A DNA stretch of 64,000 nt from Heligmosomoides polygyrus polygyrus (GCA_947396885.1 OX377205.1:22555407-22619406); one strand, 5' to 3'. Numbered from the stretch's first letter, positions 32,260 through 42,386 are shown. Made by a program: numbers and translations. Notes: generated from the letters alone by a model not told the origin.

Positions 32260-33840
32260 AAGAGGAAGAAGAGCATGTAAGAAAACTAGTAAATGGAGTA
32301 GTTAGCTGTCACTCTGCTTTGCATTCATCAAATCGAACTGACAAAGCCATCGTCGCGGTCGAAATTGAAGCGCATGTCCAAACCGTGGTCATGCAGGTGT
32401 ACGACAGAGTACTTCAAGTGCTGTACAGTGGATTCGCGACAAAGATCTCAAGACCACGACGACGTTGCAGAACCTGGAGAGAGGGTTCGCCAAGGGGATA
32501 TCGATATCCTGAAGCTGTCACCCTCGAAGACGTCTTGTGCGAATTATTAGGTTGTCCCACACGGAATGTCGCATACATACATTGTGGCCTCCCTTTCAAA
32601 CTTATTCGCATCAATTGTGTGCTTACTTAGGGTTAGTTTTTCGCGGCGTTTCGTCTTCTACATTTCCCACCTTTCCTACTTCATTCCATCATCGGTTTAT
32701 AAAGCTATGGGGGATAGTCTTCAGACTACAATGGACCAGAAAATGATTGTGCGCGTGTGTCTGCTCTACGAGTTCAAATTGAAGAAATCCGCTGCGGAAT
32801 AGCATTGTTCCTTGGTAGCTGCATTTAGCGAAAGACAATGCGAGAGGTGGTTTCAACGTCTTGCCGCCGGCGACGAAAGTCTTGAAGAAGAAGAGCATTG
32901 GAAACAGGCGCCTCTCCTGGATAGCGACCTTTCACGGACTGCCTTTGAAGCAGATCCGACAAAATCGGAGCCGGAGCTTGCAATAGAGCTTCTCTGCTCT
33001 AAATCCTACTCCTAATCCTGCCCCAAATTTAAAACCAAATCGAGTTGACACGCCCTCTACCAACTCGCTGCATGCTCATGCGAGACCTCATGTCGCAAAA
33101 GTCGAGAAAAAAAAATTGAGGAACTTGGTGGACCGTTTTGTCTCATCTGCTGTACAGCCCTGACACTTTCCCATCCGACTACCACATATTCCGCTCGATG
33201 CAGCACGCCTTTGAGGGGAAAATGTTCCTTGACTACTACGAAATCTGGACTTCGGTGACCAACTTCTTCGATTCGCGGCCAGCTCATTTCTTTAGAGACG
33301 GGATCCAATATTTGCGTGTACGTTGGGCAATCGTTGTTTATAATTGTGGAGTATATTTTACTAAATTAACTTTGGTTTGAATTGCTTTCTATGAATTCAA
33401 CTTTTCGGTCTGAAGCGACATTCCGTGTGGGTCACCCTAATAGAATGGGAAGACATTGGAGTGAAGATCGACGGACGACAGCTGCACCATATTCGCTTCG
33501 CTGACGACACCGTGCTCATAACACCGAGCATCAGCCAGGCGGAGCGAATGCTGGCCGACTTCGATCGTGTATGTGTGAACGTTGGACTGCAGCTGAATCT
33601 TACGAATTACCATGTTCATGAGGTGCGGAGGAGTTTTTGATGCCCCCATTATCGCTCAACGGAACGAAGATCTCTGAATGCTCCAGCTACATGTATCTGG
33701 GTCGCGAAATCAATATGGCCAACGACCTAGCACCGGAGCTGAGCAGGAGGAAACGAGCGGCTTGGGAGCTTTCAAGAGCGTCGAAAAAGTCGCGAAGGAG
33801 ACGAAGAACCAAAGTAGGGGAAGGCTTCGAGGGTTGAGAT
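32260..33840 (+). mobile_element. RTE-type LINE fragment interrupted by a mariner
   Basis: The left part encodes a decayed palm entry (DKAIVAVEIEAHVQTV, VLQVLYSGFATKIS, VRQGD, LEDVLCEL). The mariner follows. The right part then continues EWEDIGVKIDGRQLHHIRFA with FADD catalytic residues intact, and SISQAERMLADFDRVC. A further block reads LNGTKISECSSYMYLGREIN, NDLAPELSRRKRAAWEL. Removing the mariner and one TA brings LEDVLCEL and EWEDIG into frame. The RT copies RNA at a target nick; frameshifts at both sides make this copy inactive. Confidence 0.88.
32547..33440 (+). mobile_element. mariner transposon, internally deleted, intact ends
   Basis: The inverted ends (left TTAGGTTGTCCCACACGG, right end the near-exact complement) match at 24 of 26 bases. 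TA flanks both sides (32545-32546 and 33441-33442). The transposase N-terminus (MIVRVCLLYEFKLKKSAAE, then WFQRLAAGDESLEEEE) is joined to the C-terminus (YSPDTFPSDYHIF, FFDSRPAHFFRDGIQYL). The third catalytic Asp of the DD34D triad is kept, and the first two lie in the deleted part. The type resembles the Hsmar1/bandit group. Confidence 0.93.
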
Positions 33841-34381
33841 TTCAATGTGAATGAAAACTCCACTGTCTATAAAGCATACATCGCGCACTGCTGGACGACC
33901 GCTTGGTGCAACCTCTTTATTCAACGCACCCAGAGGATTTCGATTCCTTTATCGCCTTAATTGATTGTAAATAATGTTCGTTCGTTTAAAACACGTTCAA
34001 AATTTGTTTAATCAGATCACAGCAGAAAGATCATTTACAACTCAATTATAGCACTGCAGCGCTACTTACGAGGAAGGTCAAAGAGGTCACCGTGGAGTTT
34101 CTCGAAGCGACCTATATGGGGTTGTAGGGCGTTGTCTGGGGAGCACCATAGTGGCTTCCAAATTTCCTGCGGACCTCTGGGTAGGTCAAAAATGGCAAAA
34201 ACTACCGCTTAAGTGGGGGCCGATAACGCAAAACTGACGCTTGGAATACCCTTGTCGTGCCCACATATAGTCCTGCAAAAGGTTTGGAGCTTCAATCATT
34301 GCTAGAACCTAGGAATTGATTAATTCCTAATTGAAGCGAGACGGCGCATTCACGGGAGGCACGCGCCACTAGGGTACCAAC

Positions 34382-34453
34382 GGCTGGGTGGCCGAGTGGT
34401 TAGCGTGGCGGACTTGCGGGTGGGAGGCCGAGGGTTCGATTCCGGCGGTGTGG
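34382..34453 (+). repeat. tRNA-like module in left foldback arm
   Basis: An A-box-like TGGCCGAGTGGTTAGCG and B box GGTTCGATTCC, as in Leu/Ser-type tRNAs with a long variable arm. The acceptor ends (GGCTGGG versus GGTGTGG) do not pair, so it is not a functional tRNA. Confidence 0.55.
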
Positions 34454-34879
34454 TTTCCGCATTGATGGGTGTACATCTTGCATTTTTGCCACCGTAAAGT
34501 GCTTTTCTGTCATGACTAGGTGTCATATTCGTTTTCCAATCCTGATTTCAACCTTCTTTGATGCGATTTTACTTCAAAACACAAGTCATGCTAATGAACA
34601 TGCGGTAAACTGTTTAACAGTTGTGGTAACCTTCTATGAAACACGCGAAGCAAGGCAGCTTCTAACACCAGCAGCGGATAAATGCCAAGGAAGAGCAGCC
34701 GGAAGCTTCCTGGCAGGGCGTGTCGACAGGCACCTCATCGAAGGCGTAGTCCGCCGGTGTTGAGAAGTGCCCTGGATGCATGTGCACATACATAGCTACC
34801 ACCCACATGTGAGCGCGCTACATGTGAGCGACAAGTCCCGCGTTTCTTTCGAGAATGCGTGGTTGGCTCTTCGGCAGCA

Positions 34880-35457
34880 ACCCTAAACATTGTTCTCCTT
34901 GACAGCTGGCATGGGTTCAGGGATCACGAGAACCTCGTTTCCGAGGTGCCTGCTGAAAAGAGCTTAAGCTGATAACAGTACCGCCAGGAGCGACGAGCCT
35001 TTGCCAGCCTCTCGATGTATACTTCTTCCGGCTTTTCAAACGGTTCATCCGGCGAATTCATGAACATGTGCTCCCCTTCCGTCCGGATTTCAACTACTTC
35101 TCAAGAGACAACACTTTGAAGGAAATCATGAATCGCTTCGGACCAGCTCACTTGATGTTTAAATTTTTAAGGCAATTTTCAAGGTATCCGTTCTTGCAGG
35201 TGGTCAGTCAGACGTATAGGCAATTCTGCGCTCCGGTATTCCGAAGGTGCTTTGCGCACGCGTGGGTGGCAGCTGGATATGTGGACATGCATCCGGGGCA
35301 CTTCTCAACACCGGCGGACTACGCCTTCGATAAAGTGCCTGTCGATACGTCCTGCCAGGAAGCTTCCGGCTGCTCTTTCTTGGCATTTATCCGCTGCTGC
35401 TGGTGTCAGAAGCTGCCTTGCTTCGCGTGTTTCATAGAAGGTTACCACAACTGTTAA
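34880..35457 (+). pseudogene. Transposase C-terminal half (pogo/Tc5-type DDE), frameshifted
   Basis: One frame reads NIVLLDSWHGFRDHENLV. After a frameshift near 34965 another reads LKLITVPPGATSLCQPLD, VYFFRLFKRFIRRI and then 129 codons to a stop at 35457. The Asp in LLDSW and the Asp in QPLD are separated by 37 residues, as the second and third metal-binding residues of a DDE nuclease would be. The N-terminal DNA-binding half and first Asp are missing. The last 60 codons lie in the right arm, so an inverted copy of them is present in the left arm. Confidence 0.8.
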
Positions 35458-35621
35458 ACAGTTTACCTACCGCATGTTCATTAGCATGACTTGTGTTTTG
35501 AAGTAAAATCGCATCACAGAAGGTTGAAATCAGGATTGGAAATCGAATATGACACCTAGTCATGACAGAAAAGCACTTTACGGTGGCAAAAATGCAAGAT
35601 GTTCACCCATCAATGCAGAAA

Positions 35622-35694
35622 CCACACCGCTGGAATCGAACTCTCGGCCTCCCACCCGCAAGTCCGCCACGCTAACCACTCGGCCACCCAGCCG
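35622..35694 (-). repeat. tRNA-like module in right foldback arm
   Basis: The inverted partner of the module at 34382-34453, with the same boxes on the minus strand. Confidence 0.55.
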
Positions 35695-36165
35695 TTGGCA
35701 ACCTAGTGGCGCGCGCCTCCCGTGAATGCGCCGTCTCGCTTCAATTAGGAATTAATCAATTCCTAGGTTCTAGCAATGATTGAAGCTCCAAACCTTTTGC
35801 AGGACTATTTGTGGGCACGACAGGGGTATTCCAGGCGTCAGTTTTGCGTTATCGGCCCGCACTGAAGCGGTACAGTTTTTTGTCATTTTTGACCTACCCA
35901 GAGGTCCGCAGGAAATTTGGAAACCACTATGATGCTTCCCAGAGAACGCCCTACAACCTTATATAGGTCGCTTTGAGAAACTCCACGGTGACCTCTTTGA
36001 CCTTCCTCGTTAGTATCATCCTGCTGGCGCAGCCTATTCACGCTCTAACAGATGATGGGAAAAAACAGAATTACGAAGAGCATGACAATTCAGCCACCTT
36101 CTAGCTGCCTATCAACCCCTTATCATTGTTGTAGTGCACGAATAAAGGCTCCGAACATCACTCAC

Positions 36166-36261
36166 TTTCGGCAGCCGATGAACTGTAGGCAGTAGATGCA
36201 CCCTACGGGGTCGTACGGCTCCTCCTCGAAGCATATGTTGCACTGTCCGAAGGCGTCGCTT
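36166..36261 (-). CDS. RING-finger protein, penultimate exon
   Basis: The acceptor AAAATTTCAG precedes A AGC GAC and the donor is AA|GTGAGT. The exon encodes SDAFGQCNICFEEEPYDPVG then CIYCLQFIGCRK. It holds five of the eight RING cysteines; the usual His position is Cys, giving a C4C4 ring. It ends in phase 2 and joins cleanly to 28547. The exon before it should end in phase 2. The candidate at 40564-40734 ends in phase 1, so at least one small exon between them is unidentified. Confidence 0.82.
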
Positions 36262-36729
36262 CTGAAATTTTCGTCCCTTGGTGCAATTGAAGTCAGTTCA
36301 TCGCCTCGTAGAGTACGCTATTCGCCTGATGACTAGCCAGGGCTTAGTTGCTTGCGCCCTCGCCTGGTGCTGATCGTGGCACTGATAGTGGTGGCCACAC
36401 AGAACTCACTTTATCATTGATTCATAGCGAACGGCTTTTGAGAACGCCGAAGAGCCGCCATCGGGCACAGACGGTTCAGGTGCTGCTGAACAATAGGTGT
36501 TAAAGGTTGACTCATTGCTATAAACTCGAAGAAAAGGACTAATTCGGTTTCTGCAGAGCGGTGTGAAAACAGGGCAAGTGACAGAAAGTACTTGGTGCAC
36601 GTGACTCAAATAAAAATTGCAAAAACTTGTGGAATCCGATGTGAGCAAACGTCAGACATAACTGTAGTGGAGACTACGAACGTCGTTGCAGGCTATAGCT
36701 ATCCTTTTGAGAAATTTTGTCGAACGGTT

Positions 36730-37500
36730 GAGTGAACGAATAAATTCGATATCGAAAAATCTCGAGGAAATGAACAAACGAATTTAATCGCCCATCAATT
36801 TTTTCGATTGATTGAAAATCGAATGGGTACGTTTTTCGTTTTCGAATATTCGAATAACTTGTTCGATTTATTTATTTATTTATACGCTACAAAGAGTGCG
36901 CCTCAAGCAATCAAATACGTCAAAATACTAATGCTAGTAAAATAAAAATGGTGAAAAAAGGAAAAACAGTAATGACCGGATTCAACTGAAAATGAAAATG
37001 AAGGATTTAGGTTCTGTTCTTGAAGATTTGAAGTTTAATCGACATTCGAATGAAATTATTCGAGATTCGAATAAAGTCGAAATGTTCGATCTTCGAATAA
37101 TATTCAAATATAGCTCCTTTTCGATGTTCGAATTCGAACGAATATTATAGTTGTTATACTTGAACAACCTATTAGAATAGGCATTCTAATTATATGGTTT
37201 CCATTCGAATTTAAACATTCGAATTCGGATATTCAAAAATCGAGTTTTTACAATGCCTTGAAAATCGATTAATCAAAAAACTGATTTTTTCGAATATATT
37301 CGATTTTGAATATTCGAAATTTGCCAGCATTCGAAACCACCTGAATATTCGAAAAAATTTCGAGAGCACAATTCACAATTATTAGTCTTTTTAAAGCCAT
37401 CGATGTTCGGATTCGAATAAATATTCGGCTATTACTATTTGAAAAAATATTCGAATAAATTATAAGAATAATTATTTGAATACATTCGTTTGAGTCAAAA
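36730..37500. repeat. TTCGAA-motif-rich tract
   Basis: Dozens of ATTCGAAT, TTCGAATA and TCGAAA motifs in both orientations, at irregular spacing, fill about 770 bp. A short LINE tail complement (ATTTATTTATTTATTTATAC, 36868-36887) lies inside. No coding sequence. Confidence 0.75.
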
Positions 37501-37920
37501 TATACTACAGACACCTCCGATCGCCTCTGATAGGTACCACGCCTCCTACCTCTACTTCCTTATTGTAAATACAGCAAAACTAGAACTGGGATCCGACAGC
37601 AAACCCCTCCTGTTAAACTTCCAAGGGAGAAAGTGATTCACTTCTTGCTTAGTAACCGTCCTATCAGACACTAGTGATGTAGTGCCTATGCAAACAATGA
37701 AAATATGGTTGATTAAGCAGAACAGCATGACCGTCTATGTCGTTTGCATATACTACAAGAGCGATACACTATCAGAGTACATGATCTGACGTTATGGCGG
37801 GAAACTGGCTCGAACGAGAAGACGCCAGCATCAAACTCCATCTTCTCCTTCCTTGTAACCTATTTCTTGTCGTTGCCAATATTGTGCTTACTCGTGGCTT
37901 TTAGGTGAATCTGTATTTAC

Positions 37921-38520
37921 GGGTGACGCAGTCAGAGGAGGGCTGTCGCGTACGCCCGATACCACGTTCGTGGTACGGGATTCCCTGCACACCCAAACTA
38001 AGCCTGTTACCCCTCCGGGTCGGTGAATTGGTACCGACGCTTGTCTCGAAAGGAGAAAGCACTGACTAGTCCATCGGCCGGCCACCTCAACTCAATAAGG
38101 ATAAGGATAAGGATAAAGGACGGCGTTACTCAATCCCTTCTGGGATGCGCCAGCGCATTCTACTTCTACGGGATGTCGTGGAGGCGACATGAATGCGTAT
38201 TTGGCCATACAATGACTTGCGGTGGCCAGCCGATGAACAAGTCAGCGCTTTATCCTTCCCAGACAAGTCTGGTACCAATTCACCGACCCCGGAGGGATGG
38301 AAGGCTTGGTTGGCCTGGGCGGGAAATCCGAACCAGGAACCTGGTATCGGGTGCACGCGGCAGTCGCGCCTCCTCCGACTGCGCTACACACGCCCACCTC
38401 AACTCAATGGGTAGGTCAAATATGCATTCAAATCCCTCCACAACATATTGTAGAAGTAGAATGCGTGGCGCATCTCAAAAACAGATTAATTAACGCCGTT
38501 CTTGGCCTCTTATCCTTTTT
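37921..38520 (+). mobile_element. tRNA-derived SINE, family A (older host copy, split)
   Basis: The head and middle are at 37921-38096 and the 3' part resumes at 38409-38520, ending TTAACGCCGTTC ... TTATCC. It is clearly more diverged than the copy inserted in it. Confidence 0.85.
38097..38393 (-). mobile_element. tRNA-derived SINE, family A, nested, 15-bp TSD
   Basis: A near-consensus minus copy with a tail of GGATAA repeats. CCACCTCAACTCAAT is repeated at 38082-38096 and 38394-38408. It lies within the older plus copy. Confidence 0.95.
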
Positions 38521-38919
38521 CATACTTACGGCTTAAATGGCCATTTTTAGAGGCCTAAATGTGTGTACTTGGTTTTTGACATGCAGTTCATGCCATTCAG
38601 CTCCTTAATCGCTCAAACGGTCTTGTCACTAACCTAAGGTCAAGTCTAGGAGGGAGAAATAAACCCACGCATAAATACACCGCAATCGCCCTCTGCGAGT
38701 AGTGGGAGCGTCTGAAACACATTACTCACACTGGAACACACATAGCGAACATGAAACGCGCTTAAGTGGAAGTTCACAGACATGCACATAGGATAACTGA
38801 CTGGTCCACGATCTCACCACATGTCGGAATGTGTCGCAATTTCTAGTTTTACGGTGCGGAGGCACCATATATGTATGTATTTGAAACGACTCTGGTTATC
38901 TATTAACAAGCTCAATTGT

Positions 38920-39159
38920 TGTTACAGGATGTTTTATTACGATCAAAACTCTGGCGCCGGGCGGGACTCGAACCCGCATCTTCTGCTTTCCGGGCAGCGA
39001 TGTTCGCCTACACCACCGGCGCTGTTTGACTACACGTAACATTCGCGATATCCTCGAGGTCCGTGAGCACCCACCCGTGATACGGGGTTGGGTTGGCCGC
39101 TGATATCAGCATGGAACCGGTTAAGCTGAGGACCTTACTAGTAACAATGCTTGAAAATT
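38920..39159 (-). mobile_element. Retroposon family B with perfect 13-bp TSD
   Basis: 240 bp bounded by CAAGCTCAATTGT at 38907-38919 and 39160-39172. It contains a tRNA-like cloverleaf in minus orientation. A further roughly 135 bp (CTGATATCAGCATGGAACC, CACCCACCCGTGATACGGG) is conserved in the copies at 12277 and 13930. Confidence 0.88.
38954..39022 (-). repeat. tRNA-like cloverleaf inside retroposon B
   Basis: 69 nt fold as a tRNA. The 7-bp acceptor stem GCGCCGG/CCGGCGC and the 5-bp T stem GCGGG/CCCGC are perfect, and the D stem has four pairs. The anticodon stem has four pairs plus one mismatch. The anticodon loop reads CCGGAAA (anticodon GGA, C instead of U at position 33). The body resembles tRNA-Gly more than tRNA-Ser. 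Because it is repeated inside a mobile unit, I take it as a retroposon module. Confidence 0.7.
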
Positions 39160-39172
39160 CAAGCTCAATTGT

Positions 39173-40108
39173 GTTTAATATTTGTAGATGTGTAAGTTTA
39201 TCTCCCACTCCTTGGCCTTTTTTACGATGGTCTGTTAACGTCAAAACCGCTAGAGCAGTAGAGGCTCTTGGTGTTGTAATTGCATAATAAAAACCTTGGA
39301 CCACATTGAGATCTTGAACATGGCGAACAGGTTGAAACGTAAGGTTTTAAATAAAGAGCCTTGTGAAAACCTCGATTCGCACGCCTTTTATGAAACTTGG
39401 TGTTGGAAAAGATACTGTAATAAAAGAATAAAAGAAAGAGTAGAAAAGTATAAATGAGAAAAAATCCTAAAATAATAGATTCAGAACTTCCAGAATTGTT
39501 GGATAGGACTACTTCAAATTGCATGGGGCATAACGCACGTCAAGCACATCAAAGAAATGCAGGTCGAGGTTAAGCAATTGTTTGAAGAATGTGCTCCGCA
39601 TTCTACCACTATACACAAGGTGCGGCGGTTAGCCCTCTCAGAGCCCACACTGGCTCAGAGCAATGATCCACAAGCCTTTGCTAGTACACCTTAGCATACG
39701 AAATGCGGAGTGGAATATATACTTAGAAAAGGTAGGGCGTTAAGCTATTTTCAAGTCCGATATCTCTAAAAAATAGGTGCATAATGCTCTTAAAACGCCT
39801 AGACAGATATTATTCAACATGACTAAGGTCCCAGGTATCCAACGGTTACGACTCGCTTCTGCATCCAACGTCTCAGCTTCTCAAACTCGTCCTGAGATCG
39901 GCGTGTACAAGCACTGCAGAGGGCCTGCAGTGTTTGCCCCATCTTCTGAGTCGTCGAAAAAAGTTGCAGTTCTTAAGGTAGACATCCCCACTAGGTTAGA
40001 CCACGGTGGTTGCTAAGTGTAGGTCATTTTCGTGTCACGAGCTTACCAATGGAAACTTGCTTCCTATACTAGTCAAGAAGTGCTGACCGCTTTCCCCTTC
40101 ACAACAGG
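39173..40108. other. No feature recognised
   Basis: Intronic to the RING gene on the minus strand. No splice-bounded coding block was found, although one small RING-gene exon is expected somewhere between 36262 and 40563. Confidence 0.4.
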
Positions 40109-40336
40109 ATGGCCCCTTTATCACGGGTAATCAATGCGATGAGAAAACTTGTTTTCGGAATCAGAAACAGCGACGTGAAGGAAGGAGACTTTATCGCTGG
40201 GTTGGGCAGCACCTCATCGGCTCAGCTTTTGAGGCATTGGAGCTCTGTTTCGACAACGTTCCACCACAAGCAGGCTGTTCTTCGGCTTTACAAGACGCTC
40301 GCTAATAGTAAAGGTCTTCCAAGCTCTGAAGACTAG
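40109..40336 (+). CDS. Possible small protein, 75 residues
   Basis: An ATG lies two bases after an acceptor-like TTCACAACAG, as in many SL1 trans-spliced worm genes. The peptide is of ordinary composition (MRKLVFGIRN, SAQLLRHWSSVSTTFHHKQ, AVLRLYKTLANSKGL). AVLRLYK faintly recalls the LYR motif of mitochondrial assembly factors, but its C-terminal position is unlike that family, so I assign no function. It would lie inside an intron of the minus-strand RING gene. Confidence 0.3.
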   Translation: MAPLSRVINAMRKLVFGIRNSDVKEGDFIAGLGSTSSAQLLRHWSSVSTTFHHKQAVLRLYKTLANSKGLPSSED

Positions 40337-40563
40337 GATGGCGAGCAGAACGGCATCGTAGCACCTTCAGAACTTTTGGATAGACAAGGACTTTTGCCAA
40401 CAAACGCGATGAGGGGCGCCCGAAAACTACTCATGAGCAACAAGGTGTGACAAAAATGAAAAACAGCATAAACATTTCGGAAAGGATTGCATCCACTTAA
40501 ACCACCAAAAAATGGCAAAAATTAGTATTCGAACAAAACGTATTGGAAAAACAAAAAATTCAC

Positions 40564-40734
40564 CTTGACTCTGAGCTAGCTCGATGGCGCGGATGCGCAA
40601 CTCGACCAAATGCCGAAGCAGTCGGATCTCCTCGGTGCTGTGATCGAGTCGAGCTAAGAGCTGAGCGAAGTTCCGATGACTCTCTTCGAGACCGGCAGTG
40701 TCTGTCCGAACGCCGCTACCCGACCCACTCGGCT
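40564..40734 (-). CDS. Probable RING gene exon 2, helical coiled-coil segment
   Basis: The acceptor GAATTTTAG precedes AG CCG AGT, and the donor is CAAG|GTGAAT. The exon encodes a Gly/Ser-rich start (PSGSGSGVRTDT). A long amphipathic helix follows (GLEESHRNFAQLLARLDHST, then EEIRLLRHLVELRIRAIELA). The other two minus frames contain stops. It needs two bases to complete its first codon, which matches the single base left by the exon at 44712-44736. Assignment to the RING gene is inferred from strand and phase; the protein family is unknown. Confidence 0.6.
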
Positions 40735-40814
40735 CTAAAATTCATTTCAAAACAGCTCCTCAAACGGCTGGAGTCAATTGATTTAAACACACACACACAC
40801 TGAATAGGAGAGAA

Positions 40815-41004
40815 GGATCTATCCTAATTGGAGGGAACATAGCAGGTTGCATCTCCAGTCCCTTATTTGAGTCACCACGACAAGTTCAGCTGCAGTTCCA
40901 CTCTGCGAGAACTTTTACTTAAATTCCGGGGATATAATTCTGTTGCATGGGATGACGAACGCAATTGTCACTTTACGGTCGCCCCTCCTGACTGAGGTAG
41001 ATCC
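40815..41004. mobile_element. 190-bp MITE, copy 3
   Basis: Left end GGATCTATCCTAATTGG and right end GAGGTAGATCC, with an interior related to the copies at 6584 and 13535 in the opposite direction. Confidence 0.7.
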
Positions 41005-41182
41005 TGAGAAAAATATAAGAAAATTAGAATAAGCCAAGTAATTAATTAACTAATTTCATTAAATCTTTGATGCAATGCAGTATGCTCCCTTGCGCATGTA
41101 CAGTGCGATTCCCTCATGTACTTGAAATCCTCCTCCACGGCATATGATCTAAGAAACGCTCTTTAAGGCAAAAACAGCTATA

Positions 41183-42053
41183 TTAGGGGGGGGCAAAAGT
41201 AATGAGAGTCTCCATGCCGTGCCCATATATGTTGTGATTGGAGTCCGGTTTCGTGCTTGTCGTATTTGTATGTTTGTTTGCTACATACTGGAGGAAACCT
41301 GAGAAGTGATCTTGTTCGCCCTTTCGAGAAGCATGCTAAACCCCAGTCTGACGAATCGACCTGTGTCGCGCAAATCTCACCCAATTCACAACCCGAGCAG
41401 CCTGGACTCAATAGTCACGCAAGATGAGTAGTACGTCTCCTACCTTAACCCTGCCAAGCAGCGAGTCTGAGTGAAGCCTGGTTACCTGTTACCGACCTTC
41501 GTTCGGCGGGATGTTCACAGAAGCACCTTCTAAGCTTTTGGGTCTGCGTCCAAGGAACGGCATACTGGAAGCTGTTTGTGAACGAAACAGAAGAGATGGA
41601 CCTGCGACTCGAACTTATTCAGTCGCAGCGCTTCAAGAAGGTCCTCCTCCTCGACAACGCCGCACTCCATCGGGCAAAAGTGACCATGGACAAGCTTGCT
41701 CGGCTGGGCTACGTTCACATGCCTCTCCCACCGTACACCACCGGATATCTCCCCTCGCGACTGCCACTACTTCTTGAGCCTATAGGACATTATGGTCGGA
41801 AAGGACACAAGGACCCAGGCAGACCTCGACAACAATAACGAGCAGTGGATCAGCACCAGGCCTAAGCAGATCTGGAAGGATGGGATCAGGAAGTTAGCTG
41901 ATCGATGGCAGCAAGCTCACTGCCCTTAATGGCAAATACATTCCTCAGCATCGTTGAGTAAATGAGTAAATGAGAAAATGAGTAAATGTAAACGAGTTAT
42001 AGAGAGATAAAGAAATGTGTTGAATTCGTCTCATTACTTATGGCCCACCCTAA
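41183..42053 (+). mobile_element. Second mariner-type transposon, deleted, intact ends
   Basis: The ends TTAGGGGGGGGCAAAAGTAA and the complement of TTACTTATGGCCCACCCTAA are inverted repeats. TA flanks both sides (41181-41182 and 42054-42055). Transposase pieces remain: YWKLFVNETEEMDLRLEL, VLLLDNAALHRAKVTMDKLA, and after frame breaks KQIWKDGIRKLADRWQQAHC. The second catalytic Asp (LLDN) is kept. The third is lost: the usual PPYSPD reads PPYTTG. It is a different lineage from the mariner at 32547. Confidence 0.85.
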
Positions 42054-42386
42054 TATAAATTGACTACATACAGTTTTTTTCTAAAGTAGGACCACGTTCG
42101 AGTTAGAACTTGACACGAATGAAGTTGGGTGGTAGCCTCAATGTTACTTCCAATATAAAAATCGTTACCGCACCATGTTGAGAAGCGAACGGTCCGAAGC
42201 TCAAAGGCATTCATCTCTGTGTTGCCTTCGAGTTCTTCTATGTAGCTAAAAACGCACGCTGGTGAGGGTTACCAAAACCCTTATCATTATATGAGATTTG
42301 AAGGGTAACCTAAAAATAAGAGAGAAGTAAAACTAACGACGAAATTCAACGAAGTGATCGTGGAGGTTCTCAAAACTACCTATATA

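Larger units (their letters stand above)
34069..36009 (+). mobile_element. Tc4/Tc5-like foldback transposon, 1941 bp
   Basis: Arms of about 720 bp (34069 to about 34795, and about 35283 to 36009) are inverted copies of each other around a loop of about 490 bp. TTA is duplicated at 34066-34068 and 36010-36012, and the rebuilt target is CTTAG. Caenorhabditis Tc4 and Tc5 have long inverted ends and duplicate TNA at CTNAG, so the match is specific. The loop and right arm encode transposase remains. The tRNA-like module occurs in both arms. It sits in the long RING-gene intron. Confidence 0.85.

Noticed and set aside
34382..34453. A functional tRNA-Leu or tRNA-Ser gene
   Set aside because: The boxes are good, but the acceptor ends do not pair and the sequence lies within transposon arms in two inverted copies.
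38023..38493. A 156-codon plus-strand frame, and similar frames at 44000 and 21041
   Set aside because: These are translations of the SINE. The same peptide (PADEQVSALSFPDKSGTNSP) recurs at every copy because the SINE is repeated, and Pol III elements do not encode protein.
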